Below, piece after piece: positions 24,401-33,734 of a stretch of 64,000 nucleotides of DNA. Position numbers and translations under genes: made by a program. The notes beneath the pieces are model-generated. The model was given only the letters and a program-made list of their open reading frames with translations. It searched no databases and was not told where the DNA came from. This stretch comes from Candidatus Gastranaerophilales bacterium (lineage in GTDB: Bacteria; Cyanobacteriota; Vampirovibrionia; Gastranaerophilales; Gastranaerophilaceae). The stretch lies in the NCBI GenBank assembly GCA_944323425.1, contig CALUSL010000001.1, positions 62,001 through 126,000 on the forward strand, written 5' to 3'. Each line of letters opens with the position of its first letter. Position 1 is the stretch's first letter.

Positions 24401-26857
24401 AAGGTTGATTACAGTAGCACCTTCTGTAACCGGTGAAAGATATGAACCGTTCGAAAGTGTGATATCATCATTCAATCCTGAATCTTCCACACCTATATTT
24501 GCATTTCCAAGATTGAATGTACCTTCGTTTGTGATATGTCCGGAGCCAGAATCGGATTCAATTTTTAAACCTGTATCGTCAAAGACTACCTGACGACCGT
24601 CAATATCAAGAGAGACAGCTTCTGTGACTTCAACAATTCCGTCAATAATAGCACCTTTTTTAATAGTCAAAGAACCTGCTGCAATTGCTAAATTTTCATC
24701 TGACAATGTTCCAAAGGTAGCACCATCATGAACAGTAATAGAACCTTCATCCGTCTGGTTTATATCAGCATTCAATGTACCGCCATCCTTGATGTTGATG
24801 TTTCCGCTGTTATTGACAACACTGGATGATTGAGTGCCAGTGACAGTACCGGCAATATTTATATCGGCTCCTTCTTCAATATTCATAACTCCGTTTTCAT
24901 TCAGCGTTACTTCAGAACCAGCAACAACAGATGAATCGTTTTTCATGTCAACAGAGCTGTTTTTAATTGTGCTGGTACCACCGAAAAATTCTTTGAATAC
25001 CTGAGTAATACCTTTTGACTGAGTAAAGCTGCCTTTGAAACCGCTGTTGTTGTCATTCAAAGCAAGTGTATTTGCGCCGTTTTTGTCTATTACGCCTGAA
25101 CCAGTGATAGTGTTAACAGAAACAGTAGTGTTTTTATCTCCTGTAATATTAACAATACCGTCAGTGTTAATGTCGTTTAGAGCTTTATCTGTACCGGTAG
25201 TGTTTCCTGTGAATGTGATATTACCGGCTGTGGTATCGAGAGTGATTGTGCTATTAGCTGCGTTAGCAATAGCACCGCCGTTTCCGGTTGCAGTGTTACC
25301 ACTGAAGGTCGTTTCTCCGGTGATAGTTACTGTTGATTTGTCATCATTATAGATAGCACCACCGTCTCCTTTTGTTGAGTTATTTTCAAAAGTTGCGGAA
25401 CCTAATGTAATGCCTGATGATATTGCAGTACCATCAGCAGGGTCTTTATCCATAGTATTATAGATAGCACCGCCGCCTGCACCGGATACGTTTCCGATAA
25501 ATTTTGCGCCGTCAGCTATTTCTATTTTTCCGTTTGTATTTACGATAGCAGCACCGCCCGCACCTGATTTATTGTTTTCAAACAAAACCTCTTCACCAAT
25601 AGTAACTATGTGGTTTTTAGGCATTGGCATTGTGTCCGATTTTCTAAGTTCGACAGCAAGTGCCCCCCCCCAGTTTGCGCGGTTGTTTTTGAATTGTACA
25701 CCGTCTTCAATTGTCATGCCGTTAAATGTATATACAGCACTACCGTGACCATAGGTAGATTTATTGTTTTCAAAAACCGTGCCTGATTTAATTGTCGTAT
25801 CTGCAGTTGTATAGTTGTAAATAGCACCGCCTCTGCCGGCTTCGTTACCGGAGAACTTTCCGCTTACCTTCATTTCACCCTGGTTGAAAATTGCACCGCC
25901 GTATGATGCTTTTACGTCGCCTGTAACTTTGTTTCCAGTGAAAGTTCCGTTTGTGATAGTCAGGTCGGAACCTTCTGTAGACATAATAGCACCACCGTAT
26001 GTTGAGGAGGTGTTTTCAATAAATTTGGAATCTGTCAGCTCTGTAATAGAGTCGTTGTATATAGCACCGCCGTTAGCTGTTGCACTGTTGTTGCTGAAAG
26101 TTGCGTTTGCAATTTTAATCTCAGCCGGATTGCTGCCTGTTCGTCCTTTTGTGTTTGCAATAGCACCGCCGCTTGTTGCTGAGTTTTCGGAGAATGTAGC
26201 GCTTTCTACAATTGTCAAATCCACAACGCCATTGTGACCTGCTAAGTATGACGAATTAAGAATAGCACCGCCAACACCGCCGTTTTCAGCTTTATTGCCG
26301 ATAAATTCAACGGTTGTCCCGTCCTTAAACGAAACAGTTCCGTCAATGTTAACTATTGCACCGCCGCCCTGGTATGCACCGGAGTTCAATGCTTCGTTCT
26401 CTTTAAAAGTTGTATTTCCGTTAAATATTAGTTTTCCTTCATTATAAACAGCTCCGCCGCGTCCGCCTGTATTATTTGCAAAATAAGCATTACCGTTAAC
26501 AGTCATTGAACCGGGACCATTAAGAGACTCTGGTGCATTGTATAAAGCACCGCCGGCGTCATCTGCTGTATTATTAGTATATTCCTGTCTTAAAGCTGAA
26601 TCGATAGTGTTCAATACAACATTATTTTTTGTGTAAAAATTAACAATTGCCCCCTGATAATTAGGCGCACCCCATCCGGAAACTTTGTCTATGTCAAAAG
26701 TTGTATTACCTGAATAGTCACCATTCATATAAATATAGGCACCTCTTTCATTATCGACAACAGGATCAACCGGAATCGTAGAAGCCATTGCAGGGTAAGC
26801 ACCAAGGCTAAGCATTAACAGCGAAGCTATCAAATGCTTTCTTTTCGTTTTACTCAT
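21434..26857 (-). CDS. Giant Pmp-like autotransporter adhesin
   Basis: 1807 residues. A signal peptide (cleavage near AMA-S, about residue 26) is followed by a beta-helix passenger with many Chlamydia polymorphic-membrane-protein repeats: G-G-A-[IVL]-x-N paired with F-x-x-N (for example TFSGNTATGNGGAIAN). Long Asn/Thr/Asp-rich autotransporter repeats come next. The last about 300 residues form an outer-membrane barrel (KAYANFERLSM, IIPTAYVGYNG, to GFQFGLNWKI). AGGAGAAAAAG is the ribosome binding site. It is expected on the cell surface, probably in adhesion. A run of nine G in the coding strand lies within one Pmp repeat. Confidence 0.93.
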   Translation of the reverse strand: MSKTKRKHLIASLLMLSLGAYPAMASTIPVDPVVDNERGAYIYMNGDYSGNTTFDIDKVSGWGAPNYQGAIVNFYTKNNVVLNTIDSALRQEYTNNTADDAGGALYNAPESLNGPGSMTVNGNAYFANNTGGRGGAVYNEGKLIFNGNTTFKENEALNSGAYQGGGAIVNIDGTVSFKDGTTVEFIGNKAENGGVGGAILNSSYLAGHNGVVDLTIVESATFSENSATSGGAIANTKGRTGSNPAEIKIANATFSNNSATANGGAIYNDSITELTDSKFIENTSSTYGGAIMSTEGSDLTITNGTFTGNKVTGDVKASYGGAIFNQGEMKVSGKFSGNEAGRGGAIYNYTTADTTIKSGTVFENNKSTYGHGSAVYTFNGMTIEDGVQFKNNRANWGGALAVELRKSDTMPMPKNHIVTIGEEVLFENNKSGAGGAAIVNTNGKIEIADGAKFIGNVSGAGGGAIYNTMDKDPADGTAISSGITLGSATFENNSTKGDGGAIYNDDKSTVTITGETTFSGNTATGNGGAIANAANSTITLDTTAGNITFTGNTTGTDKALNDINTDGIVNITGDKNTTVSVNTITGSGVIDKNGANTLALNDNNSGFKGSFTQSKGITQVFKEFFGGTSTIKNSSVDMKNDSSVVAGSEVTLNENGVMNIEEGADINIAGTVTGTQSSSVVNNSGNINIKDGGTLNADINQTDEGSITVHDGATFGTLSDENLAIAAGSLTIKKGAIIDGIVEVTEAVSLDIDGRQVVFDDTGLKIESDSGSGHITNEGTFNLGNANIGVEDSGLNDDITLSNGSYLSPVTEGATVINLGDGTTGEGENPTITYSSDAVTNAEHTLNVRKDATLKLAPTNGNNFVLNSDVTSENGKGNVLVDQIKVKNPNYVDEATTPEEEKFIEQGVGTVTINSDNSGFKGNFLQNMGNVILAAGAKFFGGKNKIDGGSLTVQKEATLTAADNNATQVTGGSLTLQDGAILDKNVTVTTDTTADSESYGTVNLYNAIKGEVGEDGVSRIDADSIANGNDGTLTYVNSDDPEKTISITNGAGLGLFNGVRVEGDSLALQQDKGVRDLTFGNGSGSETNSIVLNENTKLTYRDGAYIKDDSTVDMKDGASLNLANNTTDVTYNPIISGTANSTINKTGNGSTVIASALDKFTGNVNVLGGALELATAEDKTFNNLNVQNADFHSVSNIGVEGAEGNGKVNIENSNFSVDKTLEAMAEVNIDGSNVNIAENLGGADTTITDSTVNVGKEMSTNDLNVTNSTLNVASNLYSDNTVLDAVNATIGGNLDAENLTAQNGTNLTIAGDVSAADSAFTDSTVNLNGKNSSFNSLIVNGSTLNNMTNMTVANDLIFGAGANGTNSTLNMTNGTVNTITANNTVLNGDLNIAFDVDPSKGYAMDSIKTNTYTDNGNQLIVGGINFVSSPIDRNFSVDASNFINSGDGNVASFGETSFIANTHIGKYLMSTGAGGGSVISGSLQSINPQMYRGQVATVASYMNQLVVNNMLFDHMEVITRQMMAQERTANKYAATEPLFAPYQYSGKDGTLWYKAYANFERLSMNQGLSVGNNAYGSLIGADFPLIDLGNGWKIIPTAYVGYNGAHQTFNGVSMYQNGGQIGAMGTAYKGDFLTSLLVYGGGYANDMNVNNASFGSASDTTGNWFAGVASKTAYNFHLAKDFIFQPTALVSYNMFGNQNWHSNFGAMGMNAGFMNGINIAPGMNLIWQKKTWSLYATVQYMYNIMGGVDGRAGNVTLDGVRMRHGYLEYGIGATKTFKDRLTSYLQITIRNVGRTGIGFQFGLNWKI
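25663..25671 (-). repeat. Homopolymer tract (9 G in coding strand)
   Basis: Nine consecutive C on the plus strand encode the W-G-G-A part of a Pmp repeat, about 400 codons into the autotransporter. Such tracts change length by slipped-strand mispairing and would shift the frame. Confidence 0.8.
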
Positions 26858-27037
26858 CTTTTTCTCCTAACTTTATTCCAAACAAAATTATAATTACAAA
26901 AATAATAGCACTAAAAAAAAATTAAAGGAATAGTTTATAAATATTAGAGAGTATACTGATGAAATTAGTATAAAATAGACTTTATAGGTCTTATATATCC
27001 TTGTACGTATAAAAATATTTTACATTCTTTTACAAAC

Positions 27038-27069
27038 AAAAACCGCATTCAAATTTGAATGCGGTTTTT
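27038..27069 (-). terminator. Terminator of adhE
   Basis: A perfect 16-bp inverted repeat with the core ACCGCATTC/GAATGCGGT is flanked by A-run and T-run on both sides. It lies 21 bp past the adhE stop and could also block readthrough from the other direction. Confidence 0.85.
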
Positions 27070-27090
27070 AACTTATAAACTGACTTGATG

Positions 27091-29733
27091 TTAGATAACA
27101 CCGTTGTAAGCGTCGATGTACATCTGTTTGATTTCTTTCATCAACGGATATCTCGGGTTAGCACCTGTGCACTGGTCGTCGAATGCGAGTTCAACCATTT
27201 CATCAAGCTTAGCCATGAATTCATCTTCAGGAATACCAAATTCTTTAATAGACATCGGTAAACCTAAATCTTTTTTCATCTGAATCAAAGCTTCTTGTAA
27301 ACGTTGAACTTTTTCATCGTCATCTTTTCCGCCCAGTCCGAGTTCGTCAGCTACCTGACCATATTTAGCTTTAGCATTCGGGAATTTGTACTGAGGGAAT
27401 GCTGCCTGTTTTGTCGGTTTGTCAGTTGCATTGAACTTAACAACCTGGTTGATTAACAGTGCGTTAGCCATACCGTGCGGAATGTTGAACATTGCACCGA
27501 GTTTGTGAGCCATTGAGTGGCAAACTCCGAGGAATGCGTTAGCAAATGCCATACCTGCGATAGTAGCAGCATAGTGAACTTTTTCTCTTGCAATCGGATC
27601 GTTTTTGCCTTCATCGTATGAACGTTTAAGGTATCTGAACAAGAGTTTTACTGCTTCTAATGCATTTGAGTTTGTAAAGTTTGTAGCCATTGATGATACG
27701 TAAGCTTCAAGTGAGTGAACGATTGCGTCGTAACCTGAAACAGCTGTCAAGCCTCTCGGCATAGTGTCAACAAGGTTCGGGTCGATGATTGCTACGTTCG
27801 GAGTCAATGCGTAATCAGCAATAGCATATTTTACGTGAGTTTCGTCATCTGTGATGATAGAGAACGGAGTAACTTCAGAACCAGTACCGGATGTTGTCGG
27901 AACACATACCATAAGAGCTTTTTCACCAAGCTGTGGTATCTGGCATATTCTCTTTCTGATATCGAGGAATCTCATTGCGATATCTTCGAATACTGTATCA
28001 GGCTGTTCATACATCAACCAGAGAATCTTAGCTGCGTCCATAGAAGAACCGCCGCCGAGAGCGATGAATGTATCAGGCTCATAAGCTTTAACCATCATCA
28101 TTGCATCATTGATTGTAGACAGTGTTGGATCCGGTTTTACGTCGAAGAAGATCTGGTAATCTACGCCGATTTCGTCTAATACATTAGTGATTGCATTTGT
28201 CATGCCGGAATTGAACAGGAATCTGTCTGTAACGATGAATGCTCTTTTTCTTCCCTGTAATTCTCTGAGTGCAAGATCAAGAGCGCCTCTCTTGAAGTAT
28301 ATTTTAGCCGGTACCTTATACCAGAGCATATTTTCTCTCCTTTCAGCTACTGTTTTTATGTTCAATAAGTGGTGTACGCCTACGTTTTCGCTAGTTGCGT
28401 TACCGCCCCATGAACCGCAGCCGAGTGTTAATGACGGATTGACTTTGAAGTTATATAAGTCACCGATACCGCCGTGTGATGACGGTGTGTTTATTAATAT
28501 TCTGCAAGTATGAAGCTTTTTGCCGAAAAAGTCAATTCTGTCAGATTTTCTTTCATCTGTATAAAGTACTGATGTGTGACCTGCGCCGCCGAAATCAACA
28601 AGGTCATAAGCCTTTTGAACAGCGTCTTCAAAGTCTTTAGCTTTGTAAAGGGCAAGAACCGGTGAAAGTTTTTCATGAGCAAATGCTTCTTCTTCGCAAA
28701 TATCAGTAACTTCACCGATAAGTACTTTTGTTTCTTCCGGAACTTCAAGACCTGCCATTTCAGCAATTTTGTATGCCGGTTGACCTACGATAGCAGCATT
28801 CAGTCTGCCTTCTTTGATGATAGTAGAGGCTACTTTTTCTTTTTCTGATTTATTTAAAATATAAGCGCCTCTGTATTCGAGTTCTTTTTTGACTTCATCA
28901 TAAACATCTTTTACACAAACGATAGACTGTTCTGATGCACAAATCATACCGTTGTCGAATGTTTTTGATAAAAGAATAGAAGAAACTGCCATTTTTATAT
29001 CAGCTGTTTCATCAATAACAGCAGGAGTGTTTCCAGGTCCAACACCAAGAGCCGGTTTTCCTGATGAATAAGCGGCTTTAACCATGCCGGGACCGCCTGT
29101 AGCAAGAATCATATCGATATCTTCGTGGTGCATTAATGCGCCGGAAAGTTCTACAGAAGGTTCATCAATCCATGCAATAAGTCCATCCGGAGCACCTGCT
29201 TTTACTGCAGCTTCAAGAACGATTCTAGCAGCTTCAATTGTACATTTTTTAGCTCTCGGGTGAGGTGAGAAAACGAGAGCATTTCTTGTTTTCAGTGCAA
29301 GAAGTGATTTGAATATTGCGGTAGAAGTCGGGTTTGTTGTCGGAATAACCGCAGCAATTACGCCGATAGGTTCAGCAACGAGTTTTATGCCGTTAGCTTT
29401 ATCTTCACTGATAATACCGCAAGTTTTTGTGTTTTTGTATTTGTTGTAAATATATTCAGAAGCAAAGTGGTTTTTGATAACTTTGTCTTCAACTACGCCC
29501 ATGCCGGATTCTTCAACAGCCATTTTTGCAAGAGGAATTCTCATCTTGTCTGCAGCTGTAGCAGCAGCTTTGAAGATTTTATCAACCTGTTCTTGAGAAA
29601 AGGTTGCATAAATTTTTTGGGCTTTTTTTGCTCTTTCGATGATTAATTTCAAATCATCATGAGTTTTTACTTCCGTTGATTTGTTGAAAGCTTTTTCCAG
29701 CTTTTCAGTTTCGGCTTGTTTTTTGGTTGCCAT
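27091..29733 (-). CDS. adhE: Bifunctional acetaldehyde/alcohol dehydrogenase
   Basis: 880 residues, normal AdhE length. The N-terminal aldehyde dehydrogenase half has the catalytic Cys in DNGMICASEQ and the NAD-site GGPGMVKAAYSSG. The C-terminal iron-dependent alcohol dehydrogenase half has GGGSSMDAAK and metal His residues in VHSLEAYVS, FLGVCHSMAHKLG and IPHGMAN. It converts acetyl-CoA to ethanol through acetaldehyde while oxidising two NADH, the main redox outlet in fermentation. Ribosome binding site AGGAGACC. Two Rex-like palindromes lie upstream. Confidence 0.97.
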   Translation of the reverse strand: MATKKQAETEKLEKAFNKSTEVKTHDDLKLIIERAKKAQKIYATFSQEQVDKIFKAAATAADKMRIPLAKMAVEESGMGVVEDKVIKNHFASEYIYNKYKNTKTCGIISEDKANGIKLVAEPIGVIAAVIPTTNPTSTAIFKSLLALKTRNALVFSPHPRAKKCTIEAARIVLEAAVKAGAPDGLIAWIDEPSVELSGALMHHEDIDMILATGGPGMVKAAYSSGKPALGVGPGNTPAVIDETADIKMAVSSILLSKTFDNGMICASEQSIVCVKDVYDEVKKELEYRGAYILNKSEKEKVASTIIKEGRLNAAIVGQPAYKIAEMAGLEVPEETKVLIGEVTDICEEEAFAHEKLSPVLALYKAKDFEDAVQKAYDLVDFGGAGHTSVLYTDERKSDRIDFFGKKLHTCRILINTPSSHGGIGDLYNFKVNPSLTLGCGSWGGNATSENVGVHHLLNIKTVAERRENMLWYKVPAKIYFKRGALDLALRELQGRKRAFIVTDRFLFNSGMTNAITNVLDEIGVDYQIFFDVKPDPTLSTINDAMMMVKAYEPDTFIALGGGSSMDAAKILWLMYEQPDTVFEDIAMRFLDIRKRICQIPQLGEKALMVCVPTTSGTGSEVTPFSIITDDETHVKYAIADYALTPNVAIIDPNLVDTMPRGLTAVSGYDAIVHSLEAYVSSMATNFTNSNALEAVKLLFRYLKRSYDEGKNDPIAREKVHYAATIAGMAFANAFLGVCHSMAHKLGAMFNIPHGMANALLINQVVKFNATDKPTKQAAFPQYKFPNAKAKYGQVADELGLGGKDDDEKVQRLQEALIQMKKDLGLPMSIKEFGIPEDEFMAKLDEMVELAFDDQCTGANPRYPLMKEIKQMYIDAYNGVI

Positions 29734-29751
29734 AATAATTGGTCTCCTTTA

Positions 29752-29769
29752 TCGTGAAATTATTCACTA
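29752..29769. promoter_or_regulatory. Rex-like operator, proximal to adhE
   Basis: TCGTGAA-ATTA-TTCACTA matches the Rex consensus TTGTGAANNNNTTCACAA at 12 of 14 fixed positions. It sits directly upstream of the adhE ribosome binding site, a repressing position. Rex senses NADH/NAD+. Confidence 0.5.
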
Positions 29770-29918
29770 TTAATATACCGTAGAATTTATAAAATTTCAA
29801 GTGTTATTTTTACAATTATTAATATATATTATTTTGGACGCTGGCTGATTAAAGAGGTTTCCAGCTTTGTTGAGATAGAAAGAATATTTACTCTATATAT
29901 TCTTTTTTGATTTTTTCA

Positions 29919-29936
29919 TTGTGATTTTTTTCACTA
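29919..29936. promoter_or_regulatory. Rex-like operator, distal to adhE
   Basis: TTGTGAT-TTTT-TTCACTA also matches the Rex consensus at 12 of 14 fixed positions, about 165 bp upstream of the first box. A CRP-family site (TGTGA-N6-TCACA) is an alternative reading. Confidence 0.45.
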
Positions 29937-29968
29937 TTTGGTGTTTTTTGTTTGTCAAATTAATATTA

Positions 29969-32152
29969 TCATAAATGATGACGTATTAAAAAGGCTATTG
30001 TTTTAGGGAAATACTGTTGAAGGAAATGCGTTCTGGAGCAAGTTTCGTTCAAAAAGAATGGTGAATTAAGTATTACATTGGCTTCAGCCGCTACTTCATT
30101 AAACGGGGTTGATACAAGTTTGAATTTTATACTATTGGTTTTTTCAAGAAAATATGCGGTCATCTCTTGTATTATCGGGGGCATATTATCTTTAAACAGT
30201 CTCCTTTCTCTTTCATAAATTTCAAGAAATTCTTTATTTTCGGAGAGTTCTCTATATTTTTCGTGCCCGATTTCATGCAGCATAACAGGTTTTTCCGGCG
30301 CGCATATAATATCAGAGGTCTTTATATCCGACGGTTTTATGTCAGAAACAATTCTTGAATCAAATAGCTTTTTAACAGAGTCGACTGATCTGATTTTGTC
30401 TGATATAAATTCAAGCTCGTCAGCGAAAAAAGTTCTTAAAACTTTTTTGAATTCTTCTGTTTTATTTTTTATAAGTTCCTTAAAAACTATTCTTTTTTGA
30501 GTTCCATGTTTTTCGTTGGTTATAACAATGGCATCATCGGAATGCGAAACAAAATACCTGTTTCCGTCTATAATATGTTCAAAATTGCCATTGCCAAGGT
30601 CTTTTACTGTGGCTTTTTTTTCGGCGAGAAGATTTCCGTTCTTATCTTTTATCTCATAATTGAATTTTTCAAAAGTATCATTTTTTCTATACTTTACGAA
30701 TGTTTTTGTACCATCCAGACTTTCCAGATTCTTTTCATAGGAAATGCTGTTTTCATCTGATATTGTTTCAATAAATGGAATTTTTGTATTATCCGGAAGA
30801 ATTTTGTAGTAGTTGTAAATACCGGGGTGAGAACTTTCTTTTAAAATTTCTGTATCGTGTTTGCCTTTTTTTATGATTTCAGAAAGTATAGAGGATGAGT
30901 TATCTGATATTTGGTATTCGGATACAGAAAAATTTGTATTGTGAATCTTATCCTCAACCTCTGTATTATATACACTCCGGTCTATATAATTTGTTCCTGT
31001 TCTGTACTCATAAAACAACGGGTTCATTGCTGCATCATAAACATCTATATACTTGTTACAATCATTGATTAATACCCGTGAATTTTCCGGATTTATCGCA
31101 TACTGCATATTTGTTCCATCATACAGTATACTCTCCGTAAGGCTGTCAATTTTTTTCAAAAGTTTTCCTAAATCCCCCTGAAATGAGAAAAGCGGATATA
31201 TGTCCAGTTCATTTTTGCTGAGAAGTTTTGCGTATTTCTTTACGACTTCAACATTTCGTGAAAGTATGGACAGCTTAGGGGTTCGTTCTGTCAGAAATTC
31301 AGGATTTTCATATAATAATTTCTGTGCAAGTATTTTTGTTTCTTCGTCAGTTACCAGTTCTTTTAATACTTCAAATCTTTCCGGATTAAGTTTTTTAATA
31401 TATTCGCCGTCCGACAAGAACATTTTGTTATACAAGTCTTTGGCAACCAGCCCGAAAACGTTTTCACCTGAATGTTTTGCAAAATCAGATAGTTTATCAA
31501 GTTTCGGGATTATTTTTTCAGGATGAAAATCTATTATTCTTCCATCTTTTTCAGCTTCATCCATATAATAGCTAAGTTCATCCAAATCAATTCTGTCAGG
31601 AAGGAGTTCAGGTTTTTTGTTTATATAATCAATAATTTCTGCCAGATTATAAACATTTAGTAAGCCGTAATTTTCTATTTCATAAAATGGGAGAAACAAT
31701 TGATGAATACTGTTTTTGCTTATCTTTTCAAAAAGCTGTGCAAGGTCGTTAATTCTGTGGCTTTGAAAAACTTGATTTATTACTTTAGAGTTTGAGAACA
31801 TTCTCTCCGGATTTCTGTTTTTGAGAAAATCAAAAAGATTTATCCCTTCATCAAAATTTAAGAATTTCTGTCCCTCAATATAATTAAAAGCATATTCGTC
31901 GAGAATCTTTTTTATGTTTGTATATTCCGGATTGTTTTTTAATGCCAAAATCAGTCTATGCGAACTTTCATATCCTTCCGGAACAGAATCCATAGCAATT
32001 TTTGCTTTTGCAATACCTGAAATAGCCGTATCTGCATTTTTTGACACAGTTTTTACTGTATTTACCGTATGAATAGGAGCAGCCTGTTTACTGAAAACCG
32101 GCTGCTTTTTATACACTAAATTATTTCCGGATATGTCATTAGAAACTTTCAT
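29969..32152 (-). CDS. Large protein with a C-terminal HEIGH metallopeptidase site
   Basis: 727 residues. The N-terminal leader contains Q-P-V-F-S-K (17-22), a variant of the recurring motif. The middle is helical and unrecognised. Near the end VMLHEIGHEKY (H-E-x-x-H at 626-630) followed by FNEVAAEANVIL (Glu near 686-690) has the layout of a gluzincin zinc peptidase, as in lethal-factor-like (ATLF) domains. No signal peptide is visible. A secreted or self-processing peptidase is possible; the substrate is unknown. Confidence 0.65.
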   Translation of the reverse strand: MKVSNDISGNNLVYKKQPVFSKQAAPIHTVNTVKTVSKNADTAISGIAKAKIAMDSVPEGYESSHRLILALKNNPEYTNIKKILDEYAFNYIEGQKFLNFDEGINLFDFLKNRNPERMFSNSKVINQVFQSHRINDLAQLFEKISKNSIHQLFLPFYEIENYGLLNVYNLAEIIDYINKKPELLPDRIDLDELSYYMDEAEKDGRIIDFHPEKIIPKLDKLSDFAKHSGENVFGLVAKDLYNKMFLSDGEYIKKLNPERFEVLKELVTDEETKILAQKLLYENPEFLTERTPKLSILSRNVEVVKKYAKLLSKNELDIYPLFSFQGDLGKLLKKIDSLTESILYDGTNMQYAINPENSRVLINDCNKYIDVYDAAMNPLFYEYRTGTNYIDRSVYNTEVEDKIHNTNFSVSEYQISDNSSSILSEIIKKGKHDTEILKESSHPGIYNYYKILPDNTKIPFIETISDENSISYEKNLESLDGTKTFVKYRKNDTFEKFNYEIKDKNGNLLAEKKATVKDLGNGNFEHIIDGNRYFVSHSDDAIVITNEKHGTQKRIVFKELIKNKTEEFKKVLRTFFADELEFISDKIRSVDSVKKLFDSRIVSDIKPSDIKTSDIICAPEKPVMLHEIGHEKYRELSENKEFLEIYERERRLFKDNMPPIIQEMTAYFLEKTNSIKFKLVSTPFNEVAAEANVILNSPFFLNETCSRTHFLQQYFPKTIAFLIRHHL

Positions 32153-32207
32153 ACAACGACAAATCCCGTAAATCTTATAAATTTACACATTATTAAGATT
32201 TTTTAAG

Positions 32208-33581
32208 CTATCTTGAGCAGATTGTTCTGGCTACATAAACACCGGAAGCAGAAGCCTGTATCAGACCTCTCGTTACACCGGCACCATCACCGATTGTGAA
32301 CAGATTTTTAACTTGTTCTGTCTCCAGTTCGTTTGTCAATTTTACTCTGCCGGAATAGAATTTAACTTCAATACCGTAAAGCAATGTATATCTTGATGCA
32401 ACGCCGGGCGCAATTTTATCAAGAGCATACAGCATTTCAATAATAGCAGTCAGTTGTCTGTACGGAAGAACAAGACTCAAATCTCCGGGAGTTGCGCAGC
32501 CGAGAGTTGGTGTAATTATGCTGGATTTGATTCTTTCCGGAGTAGAGCGTCTGCCGTCAAGCAAGTCGCCGAAACGCTGCACAAGAACACCGCCGCCTAA
32601 CATATTAGCGAGTCTTGCAACATGCTGCCCGTAAGCAATAGGCTCTTTGAATGGTTCTGTGAATTTTTCACTTACAAGAAGTGCAAAGTTTGTATTTGCT
32701 GTTTTCTTGTTTGCATAACTGTGACCATTTACCGTTGCAATACCGCCGTAGTTTTCTGCAACAACTTCTCCGTACGGATTCATACAGAATGTTCTGACTT
32801 CATCACCAAAGGTTGGAGAGTAGTACACAAGCTTAGATTCATATAATTTATCTGTTATATGTGACATAACAGGCGCCGGAAGTTCCACTCTGACTCCGAC
32901 ATCAACTGCGTTGTTAATCATTCCGATTTTATTTTTTGTGAATTCTTTAGTAAGCCAGTCTGCACCCTCTCTGCCCGGAGCAATAATCAAATATTCAGAA
33001 TAAATTTTTTCTCCGTCAGATGTTACAAAACCTTTCACCTGCTCATTTTCAACAATAAGGCTTTCTGCAGTTTTTTTGTTTAAAATAGTTATTCTTTCAT
33101 CAAGATAATCTTGCATATTTTTCAGTACACCCAGACTTCTCTCTGTTCCGAGATGGCGTACCGGAGAATGTACGAGTTTTAATTCTGCAAGAGTTGCAGC
33201 CCGTTCTATGTCTGCAAAATCATCTTTGTTTGTTCCGAAAACTTCGTCAGTCGCGCCAAATTTCAAATATAAATCATCTGTATATTTAATAAGTTCTTCT
33301 ACATCTCTTCTTGACATATAATCGACGAGGTGACCGCCAACATCCGGTGTTAAGGTCAGTTTTCCGTCAGAAAATGCGCCTGCTCCGCCCCAGCCGCATA
33401 ATAAACCGCAAGTTTTGCAATTAGGGCATTTTTCGTATCCTTCTCGCAAAAAGCATTTTCTCTGCTCTATTTTTAAACCTTTTTCAACAATTACGACTTT
33501 CCAGTCCGGTTTTAAGCTCATTATTTCAAGAGCAGCAAAGATTCCGGCAGGTCCAGCACCAATAATAGCAACATTATACAT
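32208..33581 (-). CDS. FAD-dependent dehydrogenase (COG2509 type)
   Basis: 457 residues. The N-terminal Rossmann motif IIGAGPAGIFAALE binds FAD, with E-K-G at the end of strand 2. A Cys-rich segment CPNCKTCGLLCGWGGAGAF follows, typical of this conserved group of uncharacterised FAD-utilising dehydrogenases. A second FAD motif near the C terminus reads LFTIGDGAGVTRGLIQA. Electron donor and acceptor are unknown. Cytoplasmic, monocistronic. Confidence 0.88.
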   Translation of the reverse strand: MYNVAIIGAGPAGIFAALEIMSLKPDWKVVIVEKGLKIEQRKCFLREGYEKCPNCKTCGLLCGWGGAGAFSDGKLTLTPDVGGHLVDYMSRRDVEELIKYTDDLYLKFGATDEVFGTNKDDFADIERAATLAELKLVHSPVRHLGTERSLGVLKNMQDYLDERITILNKKTAESLIVENEQVKGFVTSDGEKIYSEYLIIAPGREGADWLTKEFTKNKIGMINNAVDVGVRVELPAPVMSHITDKLYESKLVYYSPTFGDEVRTFCMNPYGEVVAENYGGIATVNGHSYANKKTANTNFALLVSEKFTEPFKEPIAYGQHVARLANMLGGGVLVQRFGDLLDGRRSTPERIKSSIITPTLGCATPGDLSLVLPYRQLTAIIEMLYALDKIAPGVASRYTLLYGIEVKFYSGRVKLTNELETEQVKNLFTIGDGAGVTRGLIQASASGVYVARTICSR

Positions 33582-33734
33582 TCCGCATTATTCCTTCTTT
33601 TTTCATACAATTTTATTTTACATTAAACATAAAATTATAAAAACTGAAATAATAAAAAAATAAAAAAATTTGACTTAGAGTAGGTCTCAAGTGATAGCAT
33701 ATTAAAGTAAGGGTAAAAATAACATGAGGTAAAT

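Noticed and set aside
22683-26237. Long plus-strand open frames opposite the autotransporter gene
   Set aside because: They are antisense shadows of the repeat-rich coding sequence; they lack ribosome binding sites and protein-like composition.
27835-28766. Open frames on both strands inside adhE
   Set aside because: adhE is complete and conserved through this region, so these are shadows.
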